A stretch of DNA of 64,000 nucleotides, taken from the IMG/VR virus record IMGVR_UViG_3300005577_000028, positions 27,403-91,402 of that record; one strand, 5' to 3'. A program made the translations under genes and the position numbers. This DNA comes from a virus. The notes under the pieces were generated by a model, which was not told the origin of the DNA, searched no databases, and was given only the letters and a program-made list of their open reading frames with translations. Shown here in pieces: positions 18,429-26,170 of this stretch (position 1 is the first letter of the stretch; each line of letters starts with the position of its first letter).

Positions 18429-18659
18429 ATGGCCGATTCAGTTGACATTGCGAGTGCCAACGACTTCACGGAAGAGAAGTTGGCTCTCCACCGGAATCGC
18501 AAAGAGGAGCAGGTCAGGCGAGGCACCTGTCTGTTCTGCAATGCAGTCATCGATCCGCAGAAGCTGTACTGCGACGATGACTGCAAAGAGGACTTCGAGC
18601 GCGAGCAACTCATCAAGCGCAAGACAACCCGCATGGCCAATCATCCCGGCCAGTACTGA
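18429..18659 (+). CDS. Small zinc-finger protein
   Basis: A 76-aa protein with four cysteines, Cys34-x2-Cys37 and Cys48-x3-Cys52 (TCLFCNAV and YCDDDC), forming a likely treble-clef or ribbon zinc site, flanked by charged helices. Ribosome site AGAGGA precedes ATG 18429. Possibly a DNA- or RNA-polymerase-binding regulator, but no family is recognised. Confidence 0.6.
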   Translation: MADSVDIASANDFTEEKLALHRNRKEEQVRRGTCLFCNAVIDPQKLYCDDDCKEDFEREQLIKRKTTRMANHPGQY

Positions 18660-18673
18660 ACAAGGAGCAACAG

Positions 18674-19057
18674 ATGCAACCCGTTCTTCCGGACCCGGCG
18701 ACAAGCCCGCAGGCTTCGCTCACGGTCGAGATCGAAGCCTTCGCCGGCATGAACCAGATCAGGCGCAGTCTCGGCCGCGCAGTCGGTCTCTGGATCGGCA
18801 CGAACCAGAACGAGAAGTTCGCCGTCATGCAGCCCGGCGACACCATCACCATCAGCGACAACATCAAGGCGTTCGTTGCCTACTCCGATGGTCCTCTCAC
18901 CATTACGGTAAATGGAGATGGCGGCCCCGTAATCGCGATGCAGCAGATGCTGGTGCTCGATGCGCCTGCCACGACTGGCATCACGATCCACAACGCCGGG
19001 TCCTCGGTCGTGAATTTCAACATCGACTGGCTGGCGATCCCGGTGCCCGCTGTCTGA
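18674..19057 (+). CDS. Beta-rich small protein, unknown
   Basis: A 127-aa protein of alternating strands (LTVEIEAFAG, ITISDNIKAFVAYSD, LTITVNGDGG, ITIHNAG, VNFNIDWLAI), no signal peptide or transmembrane segment. It resembles small virion decoration or fibre-tip proteins. The start follows AAGGAGC. Confidence 0.55.
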   Translation: MQPVLPDPATSPQASLTVEIEAFAGMNQIRRSLGRAVGLWIGTNQNEKFAVMQPGDTITISDNIKAFVAYSDGPLTITVNGDGGPVIAMQQMLVLDAPATTGITIHNAGSSVVNFNIDWLAIPVPAV

Positions 19058-19071
19058 CCAAGGAGCGACGC

Positions 19072-19383
19072 ATGAAACCCATTGACATCGAGTTTCGCGT
19101 CGCGGCCTCCCCACTCGTGGACATATTCGACAACGATCGGCGCCTGCTCCGGTTCCTGGACAACGACCTGTTCAAGATCCTCAGCGTCAGCGACACGAGT
19201 GTGGAGTTCCGCGACCTCGTGAACAAGCACTTGCGCGAGCTTCAGTATCCCGTCCCGATTCAGGCCGTCTTCGTCGACGGTCTCGAAGGCTATGAGACGG
19301 ACTACCCGGAGTTCGTGCGCGTGCCTGTACTCATGATCTGCCCGCGCGATGCGACGGGTCAGCTCTACCCGACCAAGCACTAA
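19072..19383 (+). CDS. Small protein of unknown function
   Basis: A 103-aa protein from ATG 19072 with AAGGAGCG upstream. The sequence is soluble and acidic, with no known motif. It lies just before the DUF2827 gene pair and shares their orientation. Confidence 0.55.
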   Translation: MKPIDIEFRVAASPLVDIFDNDRRLLRFLDNDLFKILSVSDTSVEFRDLVNKHLRELQYPVPIQAVFVDGLEGYETDYPEFVRVPVLMICPRDATGQLYPTKH

Positions 19384-19422
19384 AGCCTGGCGATCTCAAC
19401 CTCACCACACATTGGAAAACAA

Positions 19423-20499
19423 ATGAAGCGCATCGGCATTACGTGTGCCCTTGAATCCAACGGCGGCATGGACCTCTTCTCGAACAGCCTTGCACAGACT
19501 GCGGTCTTCCTGCTCCGGCTCTTCAAGAAGGCGAGGCATGCCGCCGTCCTGCTTTCGGGTCACGACAGTCCGGCACCGGACCTAAAGCTCAGCTCCTTCG
19601 GCATCGAGATCCAGGACGTCACGAACGCGTGGCCCGACCTCGATGTCGTGATCGTCTGCAACCGCAAGCTCTCGCTGACCGAGATCGCGACCTACAAGGC
19701 GAAGGGGACGAAGATCGTGCTGCACATCGGCGGCTCGCTGGCGCTCGACACGATGGCGTCGCTCATCAACGGCGCGCCGGGCTTCGGCTACGAGGATGCG
19801 AAGCTCTACGACCAGGTGTGGATGACGGTCGCGCAGGCCAAGTCGTGCCGCTCGTGGTGCGAGAACGTCTACGGCTGTCCGGTCGTGGTCGTGCCTCCGG
19901 TGTGGGAGCCGCTCTTCATCCCGAAGAGCTACGGCTTCCTCGAAGGCGGACCGCAGCCGCATCCCGAGGACGACATCCGTGGCTGGCAGATCGTGGTCAA
20001 CGAGCCGCCTCACACGGTGAGCCGCTCGGTGCACTGGCCGCTCATGGCCATCCACCACGCGATGCTGGCGATGCCGAAGATGAATCGCGTGGTCGGCATC
20101 TACGTCAACCACGCGGCACAGCTCAGCTCCAACGTCCCGTTCGTGCACTTCCTGTCGAAGCTCGGCTTCCGACCCATGCCGCCGGGTGCCGATCTCTTCC
20201 TCATGGAGTCGACCGTCGGATTGCAGCTCGTGGGCAACCGCGCCGACATGATCGTGACCCACGACATCGAGGACGGTCTGGACTACTCGTGGTTCGAGGC
20301 TCTGTACGGTGGCTACCCGCTGATCCACTGCTCCGAGTTCCTAGGTCAAGGCTACCGTTACCATCGCTTCGACATGGGCGGTGCCGGCCTCCAGATCCGC
20401 AAGGCGATCGAGAGCCACGACCCGAAGCAGACGAAGGCTGACTTCCGGGACATGATGCCCCAGCTCCAGAACCAACAGGCCTACGAGGTGCTCCTGTGA
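19423..20499 (+). CDS. DUF2827 glycosyltransferase-like protein A
   Basis: A 358-aa protein matching DUF2827, a GT-B-like family known mainly from Burkholderia, Xanthomonas and their phages. Visible features are the N-terminal IGITCAL strand, an MDLFSNSLAQTAVFLL helix, an alpha/beta core with VVIVCNRKL and KIVLHIGG, and the C-terminal signature EDGLDYSWFEALYGGYP. The last probably lies in the nucleotide-sugar site. It overlaps its paralogue at 20496 by four bases. A role in glycosylating virion proteins, phage DNA or host surface sugar is possible, but the donor and acceptor are unknown. Confidence 0.65.
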   Translation: MKRIGITCALESNGGMDLFSNSLAQTAVFLLRLFKKARHAAVLLSGHDSPAPDLKLSSFGIEIQDVTNAWPDLDVVIVCNRKLSLTEIATYKAKGTKIVLHIGGSLALDTMASLINGAPGFGYEDAKLYDQVWMTVAQAKSCRSWCENVYGCPVVVVPPVWEPLFIPKSYGFLEGGPQPHPEDDIRGWQIVVNEPPHTVSRSVHWPLMAIHHAMLAMPKMNRVVGIYVNHAAQLSSNVPFVHFLSKLGFRPMPPGADLFLMESTVGLQLVGNRADMIVTHDIEDGLDYSWFEALYGGYPLIHCSEFLGQGYRYHRFDMGGAGLQIRKAIESHDPKQTKADFRDMMPQLQNQQAYEVLL

Positions 20500-21608
20500 C
20501 CGACAAGAACAACAAGCCGAAGCCCATCCGCATCGGCATCACGATCCCCGACAACGCGAAGCTCGCGCTCGAGCAGGCGCTGTGGTCCAACGGCCTGGTC
20601 CAGAATGCGGTCTTCCTCTACCGCACGTTCGAGAAGCTGCCGGGCGTCAAGTGCTTCCTGCTCGGGTCCTTCCCGCTGGCCAAGGCCCTGAAGTGCGACC
20701 ACACGGTCAAGGGCCCGGGCTACCTCGATGTCGTGATCGAGATGTCGGCGAAGATCGACCTGAAGTCGCGTCAAGCCTTCCAGGCACGCGGCGGCAAGGT
20801 CGTGCACTACGTGCCGGGCAACACGATGTTCCTCAACATGGACAACGCGGTCGGCGCGCCTGTGAACGCGGACGTGCCGCACGGCGACTACGACGCGGTG
20901 TGGCTGCTGCCGCACGTCAGTCCATCGAACTTCGCGTACTACGCGACGATGTACAAGTGCGGCATGGAAGTCGTGCCCATGGTCTGGAGTCCGGAGTTCA
21001 TGCTCCCTGCCGCGAACAAGGAACAGGAGTGGCCTTCGTACCAGCCGCAGAAGCGCAAGGTCGTCGGCGTCTTCGAGCCCTCGTTCTCGACCGTGAAGAC
21101 GCCGCATGTCCCGATCCTGATCGCTGACCGCTGCAACAGGCTCAATCCGGAGCAGGGCCCGATCATCGATGAAGTGCGGCTCTTCGGTACCGCAGGCCGT
21201 GTCGAAAACGACCCCTGTTTCCGGTCTTTCACTTCCGTCCTGGGAGTCGAAAACAGGCTCAATTTCACCGAGCGAATTCAGGCGAAAACAGCGTTTTCCG
21301 GCCTCGCCTGTGTCCTGAGTCACACTGTCGAAAATGGCCTGAATTACAACTGGTGGGAGGCACTTTACGCAGGCTACCCGCTGGTGCACAACAGCGACAT
21401 CGTGCAGGCCGGCTACAGGTACAAGAGCTGGAACATCGACGACGGCGCGGACATGCTGCACAACGTGCTGCGCAAGCACGATGACCCGCAGATCAGCGTC
21501 GCCTACAACTACGCTGCGAAGAACTGGCTGGCGAGGCTGGCTCCTGAAGTTGCAGCCAAGGACTACCTGGTGGCGCTGCAACGCCTCCTGGGAAGGAAAC
21601 TCGGATGA
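20496..21608 (+). CDS. DUF2827 glycosyltransferase-like protein B
   Basis: A 370-aa paralogue of the preceding gene with the same architecture and the signature ENGLNYNWWEALYAGYP followed by LVHNS near residue 300. The two proteins are clearly homologous yet well diverged, so the duplication is old or they were acquired separately. Bases about 21200-21360 are locally AT-richer with AAA, AAT and TTT codons unlike the flanks. Ends four bases into the exonuclease gene. Confidence 0.65.
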   Translation: MTDKNNKPKPIRIGITIPDNAKLALEQALWSNGLVQNAVFLYRTFEKLPGVKCFLLGSFPLAKALKCDHTVKGPGYLDVVIEMSAKIDLKSRQAFQARGGKVVHYVPGNTMFLNMDNAVGAPVNADVPHGDYDAVWLLPHVSPSNFAYYATMYKCGMEVVPMVWSPEFMLPAANKEQEWPSYQPQKRKVVGVFEPSFSTVKTPHVPILIADRCNRLNPEQGPIIDEVRLFGTAGRVENDPCFRSFTSVLGVENRLNFTERIQAKTAFSGLACVLSHTVENGLNYNWWEALYAGYPLVHNSDIVQAGYRYKSWNIDDGADMLHNVLRKHDDPQISVAYNYAAKNWLARLAPEVAAKDYLVALQRLLGRKLG

Positions 21609-22444
21609 CGAACGAACGCGTCTTTGGAGTCGACGGCAACTGGTATCTGCATCGCGTGATCCACACGCAGATGTTCGAGCCGGAGGACGAGGCCGACTCT
21701 CAGGCCAGGCGTCTCATGGGCATGGTCTGCAAGGACGCGATCGCAGTCCAGGCGAAGCGCGTCGCCATCGCGTTCGATGCCAACAAGGTGTTCAGGTACA
21801 AGCTGTACCCCGACTACAAGTCGGGTCGCAACGGCAAGGGCAAGGCCGAGAAGGAAGGACCGACGGCCAACCCGTATCTGCACCTGCCGTACATCATGGA
21901 CTACTTCACTGACCGTGGACTCCATGTGGTACAGACACGGAAGCACGAAGCCGATGATGTGCTCTGCACCTGGGCACACATCCATTCGAACTTCGTGGGC
22001 GGCACGCAGGACAAGGACGGCTACCAATGGGTCATGGACGGCAAGTTCATGTACGACTCGAGTCGCAAGCCCGAGCCCGTGCGGATCAGGAGCGCTGAGG
22101 TCCTGGCTCACTTCGGTATCCCGCCTGCGGCCTGCATCGACTATCAGACGTTGGTCGGCGACCAGATCGACTCGATCCCGCAGCTCATGCGCAAGGACGA
22201 GGTGCTGGCAGGCCTCAAGCGTCACGGATCGATCCAGGCGTGGGCCAAAGCCGACCCGAAGTTCCTCAAGTTCTGTCGCAAGCACGTCGATGCGCTGAAC
22301 CTGAATCGCAGGCTGGTACGCTTGATCCCGAACATCGAGGGCATCGGTGAGGTTCCGCCGATCAAGTGGAGCTCGAAGAAGACGACCGCGGCGTACGACG
22401 AGCTGCGGCGTGTCGCAGGTTCCAAGGTCAAGTCGCTGTTCTGA
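21605..22444 (+). CDS. 5'-3' exonuclease (FEN/T4 RNase H-like)
   Basis: A 279-aa member of the PIN/FEN nuclease superfamily that removes RNA primers or 5' flaps during lagging-strand replication. Motifs are Asp10 in VFGVDGN, Asp58 in IAFDANK with RYKLYPDYK, the acidic EADD cluster at 115-118, DKD at 136-138, and GDQID at 185-189 in the helix-hairpin region (VGDQIDSIP). All expected metal-binding acids seem present. It ends eight bases before the terminator hairpin, closing the plus-strand late cluster. T4 RNase H is similar in length (305 aa). Confidence 0.8.
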   Translation: MTNERVFGVDGNWYLHRVIHTQMFEPEDEADSQARRLMGMVCKDAIAVQAKRVAIAFDANKVFRYKLYPDYKSGRNGKGKAEKEGPTANPYLHLPYIMDYFTDRGLHVVQTRKHEADDVLCTWAHIHSNFVGGTQDKDGYQWVMDGKFMYDSSRKPEPVRIRSAEVLAHFGIPPAACIDYQTLVGDQIDSIPQLMRKDEVLAGLKRHGSIQAWAKADPKFLKFCRKHVDALNLNRRLVRLIPNIEGIGEVPPIKWSSKKTTAAYDELRRVAGSKVKSLF

Positions 22445-22452
22445 AGGCGTGA

Positions 22453-22492
22453 AAAAGGCCGCTGTCCTTGATTGGACAGCGGCCTTTTGTTT
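22453..22492. terminator. Bidirectional intrinsic terminator at the convergent junction
   Basis: A 15-bp perfect stem, AAAAGGCCGCTGTCC (22453-22467) and GGACAGCGGCCTTTT (22474-22488), closes a TTGATT loop. T-rich bases (TTTTGTTT) follow on the plus strand, and the A-run supplies the U-tract on the minus strand. It separates the plus-strand operon ending at 22444 from the minus-strand block ending at 22520. Confidence 0.9.
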
Positions 22493-22519
22493 GCCTACTC
22501 GACTTCGGTTACGGGCTGT

Positions 22520-23074
22520 TTAGCCCACCTTCCAGTTCGTGCCGTCGGAGAAGACGGGGATCGTGACGGCACCGGCGCCGGCCACCGTGGCACCGAAGGT
22601 CGGGCTGGTCGCATCCGACACCATGGCGCGCGTGCCCTTGCCGGCGTTGGCGGCCGTCGGGAGGGTCGCGACCGTGTAGATGCCGGGCAGGTTGGCAGGC
22701 GGCTGCACGATCACGAACGTGCCCACCGCGTCGGCGAACGTGGCGCCACCGGACACGACCTGGCCGTCGTTGTACACGATGGCCGGAGCCGCGTAGGTCA
22801 CGACCGTCGAGACGTTGATGGCGAGCGTGATGGTCGAGCCGTTGGCCAGCGCCGAGTTCAGGTTGGCGAGATCGAGGCTGAACTTCCAGCTGCCGTCGCC
22901 CTGGAGGGTGTACAGGCCCGGCGTGTCCATGCCGTACTGCGCGGCCATGACGCAGAACTGGGAACCCGAGGGCACGTCCGAGAAGGCCGTGACCCAGGGC
23001 ACCTGGACCTTGGAGCTGGAGCCGGCCAGACCGGCCAGGAGCGCGGTGACCGCGGTGTACGTGAGAATCTTCAT
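22520..23074 (-). CDS. Small protein with exported-type N-terminus and virion-like C-terminus
   Basis: From the ATG at 23074 (AAGGA upstream) this is a 184-aa protein beginning MKILTYTAVTALLAGLAG, which looks like a signal peptide or membrane anchor. The C-terminal VSDATSPTFGATVAGAGAV and PVFSDGTNWKVG form a module often found at the end of phage fibre and decoration proteins. Role unknown; it is the last gene of the minus-strand lysis/adsorption block. Confidence 0.55.
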   Translation of the reverse strand: MKILTYTAVTALLAGLAGSSSKVQVPWVTAFSDVPSGSQFCVMAAQYGMDTPGLYTLQGDGSWKFSLDLANLNSALANGSTITLAINVSTVVTYAAPAIVYNDGQVVSGGATFADAVGTFVIVQPPANLPGIYTVATLPTAANAGKGTRAMVSDATSPTFGATVAGAGAVTIPVFSDGTNWKVG

Positions 23075-23076
23075 GG

Positions 23077-23826
23077 TCAGTCCTTGGGGGTTGAGGGAAC
23101 AGAGGAAAGTGCCGCACGTGCCTTCGAGGTCAGCACGATGCAGTCCTGAAGGCCCAGTGCGGCGGGCCCATTCACGCGCTTGCGAAGTGCCAGCGCGTCC
23201 GACAGCATCACGGTTGTGATGTTGTCGTGCCACCACGCGACCGCAGCCTCGATGGGCGCGGTCCCGATGGTACGCATGAGTTCAGGCTGAGTCGAGAACG
23301 GGATGTCCGTCTTCTTCTCTGCCTTGAGGAAGTTGGCTGCGCCCGTGGTCTCGATCCAGCCAGAGCCGCGGTACTTCCAGCCGTCGCCATCACGGATGTT
23401 GCCGAGGTTGTGAGCGCCCCAGGCACCACCGTAGACGATGTTGGCGATCGCCTCCTGGTCGGCAGCCTTCGGTGTCGCCGGGTAGAAAACGCCGTTGACG
23501 ACGAGGCCGGTCTTGCCACCCTGCGTCGTCAGCGTCTTCTGGTCGACGCGCCCGAACTGCAGCGCCGGCGAGACCGCGATGCGTTGAGTGCCGAAGGTCA
23601 GGAGCAAACCGTTCACGTTGTAGTTCAGGTTCTCCGCCGTCTCGGTCAGCATCGTCGACTCGTGGAGGCACTGACCGAGGAATTGCGCCATCTCTTCGTC
23701 GCCGCCATCGAACACGTCGTCGCTGAGGACGGTCGCACAATGCGGTGCCCATGCAGCAGCGTGGATGTCGTCGACTCCGCAGAGGTGGAGGATCTTCTGC
23801 CAGCCGGCAGCGTCACGCGCCATCAT
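23077..23826 (-). CDS. Endolysin, GH19 chitinase-like muramidase
   Basis: A 249-aa glycoside hydrolase family 19 endolysin that cuts peptidoglycan glycan strands at the end of infection. The catalytic first acid is Glu56 in LGQCLHES and the second is probably Glu65 in TAENLNY; the conserved substrate-cleft segment GNIRDGDGWKYRGSGW starts at residue 142. No signal peptide is seen, so release needs a holin. AAGGAAA precedes the double ATG at 23821-23826. It lies downstream of the spanin and holin candidates. Confidence 0.8.
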   Translation of the reverse strand: MMARDAAGWQKILHLCGVDDIHAAAWAPHCATVLSDDVFDGGDEEMAQFLGQCLHESTMLTETAENLNYNVNGLLLTFGTQRIAVSPALQFGRVDQKTLTTQGGKTGLVVNGVFYPATPKAADQEAIANIVYGGAWGAHNLGNIRDGDGWKYRGSGWIETTGAANFLKAEKKTDIPFSTQPELMRTIGTAPIEAAVAWWHDNITTVMLSDALALRKRVNGPAALGLQDCIVLTSKARAALSSVPSTPKD

Positions 23827-23837
23827 GTTGTTTCCTT

Positions 23838-24101
23838 TCAGCCGTTGGTCGTCGGCGGTATCGCGAAGAAGGACTTGATGTACGACACGGTCGGACCTTT
23901 CAGTATCACGGCCTCTTCGTCGCCGACCATCCGATCTGGCTCAGCACCGGGCCTCTCTTCATACAGCTGGTATCGATAGATACCCGCGTAGGATGAAGAG
24001 GCTTTGATCTTGCAACCGGTTGCGGTCAAGTTCTCAGCCGTCGGACAAAGAACGATGCATCGCTTCCCGTCAAGCATGATCTCAACCGGTGTCTCCATCA
24101 T
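23838..24101 (-). CDS. Small protein of unknown function in lysis cassette
   Basis: An 87-aa protein of short beta strands with several aromatic and Cys residues; no membrane segment. It overlaps the Rz gene by four bases and precedes the endolysin, so it belongs to the lysis transcript. No family is recognised. Confidence 0.5.
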   Translation of the reverse strand: MMETPVEIMLDGKRCIVLCPTAENLTATGCKIKASSSYAGIYRYQLYEERPGAEPDRMVGDEEAVILKGPTVSYIKSFFAIPPTTNG

Positions 24102-24748
24102 TTCGTTGCTCCTTGGTCATCGACCTTCGTGGTCGTCGTCTGGCTCGGGTCCGTCTCCGTGGCGACACCGAGATGGCCGACGCACTCGTTGTAGTGCGCG
24201 ACTACTTCGTTTGCGGCAGCTGCTTCTTCGTCAAGTTGGCGTGCAGTGCTTGCAGAAAGTCGGCACTGGAGACGGTCAGGGAGGGGTCCGACGCCGCCGG
24301 CTTGGGGCACGAGGCTACGACCGTCTGGATAGCCGGCGCAGGTGTTGGTGTCGACATCGACCCACAGGCCGTCAGCGCCGCCAGGGGCAAGAGGACGAGT
24401 GTCGACATCGAGAGCAGCTTGTTTCGCATGATTGACTTCCTTGAGTGCGGTTTGGTACTTCGTGGTGAGGCTCGCGATCTTGTCCTGATCGGCTTTTTCT
24501 TTCACGGCGTTGGCTGCGTCATGCTCTTGCAGAGCCTTCAACGCATCGGCGGCCATGTGTGTCTTCGTGTCGGCCCACACCTGCTTGTCGTGGTCGTAGT
24601 CCGACTGCAAGGCCGCGTACTTCGTGTCCGCCTTGCCTTGCGTGATGAGCGAGCCGTAGTGGTAGCCGAAGCCGAAGATGGCAGCGACCAGAGCCAGGAT
24701 CGCGATGAGCTTGATCCAAACCATGTAGGGAGTCAGTGCGGTGGGCAT
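24098..24748 (-). CDS. Rz: Inner-membrane spanin (Rz-like)
   Basis: A 216-aa i-spanin candidate. A single N-terminal transmembrane helix (KLIAILALVAAIFGFGYHYG, about residues 13-32) is followed by a long periplasmic helix of about 75 residues (KADTKYAALQSDYDHDKQVW onward), the classic Rz layout. Spanins join inner and outer membranes and fuse them in the last lysis step. The 3' half hides a second lipoprotein gene in another frame (24202-24429), as expected for Rz/Rz1. Cys residues near 137 and 160 are unusual additions. Confidence 0.75.
   Translation of the reverse strand: MPTALTPYMVWIKLIAILALVAAIFGFGYHYGSLITQGKADTKYAALQSDYDHDKQVWADTKTHMAADALKALQEHDAANAVKEKADQDKIASLTTKYQTALKEVNHAKQAALDVDTRPLAPGGADGLWVDVDTNTCAGYPDGRSLVPQAGGVGPLPDRLQCRLSASTARQLDEEAAAANEVVAHYNECVGHLGVATETDPSQTTTTKVDDQGATK
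24202..24429 (-). CDS. Rz1: Outer-membrane spanin lipoprotein (Rz1-like), nested in Rz
   Basis: A 75-aa protein read in a different frame wholly inside the Rz gene. The N-terminus MRNKLLSMSTLVLLPLAALT ends in a lipobox LTAC, so Cys22 would be lipidated. The mature part is rich in Pro, Ser and Thr, like Rz1. Embedded o-spanin genes of this kind are known from lambda and many other phages. It partners the i-spanin to disrupt the outer membrane. Confidence 0.75.
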   Translation of the reverse strand: MRNKLLSMSTLVLLPLAALTACGSMSTPTPAPAIQTVVASCPKPAASDPSLTVSSADFLQALHANLTKKQLPQTK

Positions 24749-24770
24749 GTCGTTCTCACTTGTAGTAGGT

Positions 24771-25100
24771 TCAGGACTTGTGGTCCGTGGGGCAGTGGTC
24801 GTCGGGGCACGGGTACGTCGCGCAGGTGATGACGCTGAACTTGATGCCGTACCCGCGCATCAGCATGTCGAGGACCGCCACCACCTTGGCGATGAAGGCC
24901 ACGATCAGGAACTCGGCCGCCCTGTTCTGGTTCCCGTCCCATGCGCTGACGACAGCGCCGACGCTGAAGCCGAACATGGTGACGATCTCGATCGCAATCG
25001 TCAGCGGCGCCGACTTCGTCATCGCGTTCGCCGTGCAGATCGAGTGAACGGCCGCAACCAATGCGACCGCGAACATGAGCATGAGTAGTGGTGTGTTCAT
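24771..25100 (-). CDS. Membrane protein, holin candidate
   Basis: A 109-aa protein with three hydrophobic segments: the N-terminus (LLMLMFAVALVAAVHSI), TIAIEIVTMFGFSVGAVVSAW, and AAEFLIVAFIAKVVAVLDML. A hydrophilic Cys-containing tail ends DHCPTDHKS. Size and position between the spanin and another membrane protein suggest a class I holin that times lysis. Overlaps the upstream gene by four bases. Confidence 0.55.
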   Translation of the reverse strand: MNTPLLMLMFAVALVAAVHSICTANAMTKSAPLTIAIEIVTMFGFSVGAVVSAWDGNQNRAAEFLIVAFIAKVVAVLDMLMRGYGIKFSVITCATYPCPDDHCPTDHKS

Positions 25101-25516
25101 GGCTGATCCTTTGCCGCATTCATGCGGTCGAAGACTTCGGAGTCGTGGTCTTCCTTCTCTTCGCGACCGGTGATGACGAGTCGGATGCGCTTCGCGACCA
25201 TGGGGACGATCCAGGGCCAGAACGCCGAGAGCAGGAACGCCAGCGGGTACGGATTCTGGAGCGACTTGTCGTAGTGCGATCCGAGGTACGTCGCCACGTA
25301 TGGACTGACGAGACCGCCGATCATCACCGAGATCATGCTGTTCACCACTGCGTCAGACTTCGACGCCGGGTGATTCTTCACGTAGACGATAGCCGCACCG
25401 AAGCCGCCGATGATCCAGACCCAGGGATCTTTGTGCTCGATGTGAGCAGCGACAGCTCCTTGCGCCCAGGCTTGGCCGCACACCAGGAGCAGGGTCAGTA
25501 CAAGTTGACGGTTCAT
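25097..25516 (-). CDS. Membrane protein with signal peptide, second holin candidate
   Basis: A 139-aa protein beginning MNRQLVLTLLLVCGQAWAQG, a convincing signal peptide with an AWA-QG cleavage site. Three hydrophobic segments follow (WVWIIGGFGAAIVYV, SMISVMIGGLVSPYV, LAFLLSAFWPWIVPMVA) and a charged tail. A holin or antiholin role is inferred from the cassette. Confidence 0.55.
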   Translation of the reverse strand: MNRQLVLTLLLVCGQAWAQGAVAAHIEHKDPWVWIIGGFGAAIVYVKNHPASKSDAVVNSMISVMIGGLVSPYVATYLGSHYDKSLQNPYPLAFLLSAFWPWIVPMVAKRIRLVITGREEKEDHDSEVFDRMNAAKDQP

Positions 25517-25546
25517 ACGTCCTCCCTTCTCCTGATGAAATTGCGA

Positions 25547-26161
25547 TCAACGATTCAAGCCGGTGACAAGCAGGCCGAGGTCGACGCCACCGATCGATCG
25601 CAGCGGCTGGAGGTTCAGGTGCGAGACCGACACCCCACTTTCGTTGAGATCGATCTTCGGGTCGCCAGGCTGCGGAGTCGGCAGGTCGTTCGGCAACTGC
25701 GTCGCCGTGAGACTGACGTCGCCGCCACCTCCACCGCCCGAAGACGGCACGTGAGTGACAACCCACACGGCACCGTCTTCGGGGAAGACGTCGGCACTGT
25801 CCTGCAGGTGACCGTTCTTCCACACCGTGTAGCCAGGCGGGAAGCTCGCGCTCGACTCGACGTTGACGAAAATCTGCAAGACGGCACCGACGGCGATGAC
25901 GTTGCAGACCTCACGGAAGCCGAGGCCCAGCTTCCACTTCACGGCGAGGCCAGTGCTGGCCCGTGTGTGCTCTGTCGTCGGCAGCAAGACCCAAAGCCCG
26001 GCCACCGAAGAGGCCGAGGGCTGGGTCAAGACGCAGACAAGATCCTGTGGGCCGACGATGCCGAAGTCAACGACCCACGGGATACCGAGAGAGACCGGGC
26101 CGGTGTTCGCGTTGAACGTGACGGCGGCCGGTTGAAGGAAGGTTGGTGCTGGGGTTGTCAT
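25547..26161 (-). CDS. Virion/fibre-associated protein, unknown
   Basis: A 204-aa protein of beta-rich sequence with a Gly6 hinge near residue 141 followed by DVSLTATQLPNDLPTPQPG. This hinge-tail layout is common for fibre-associated proteins. No signal peptide or enzyme motif is seen. Confidence 0.5.
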   Translation of the reverse strand: MTTPAPTFLQPAAVTFNANTGPVSLGIPWVVDFGIVGPQDLVCVLTQPSASSVAGLWVLLPTTEHTRASTGLAVKWKLGLGFREVCNVIAVGAVLQIFVNVESSASFPPGYTVWKNGHLQDSADVFPEDGAVWVVTHVPSSGGGGGGDVSLTATQLPNDLPTPQPGDPKIDLNESGVSVSHLNLQPLRSIGGVDLGLLVTGLNR

Positions 26162-26170
26162 CCCTACTCC

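Noticed and set aside
18905-18912. GGTAAATG inside the 18674 gene as another copy of the TGTAAATA element
   Set aside because: It lacks the final A and the ACG part, and lies mid-gene with no start nearby, so I treated it as chance.
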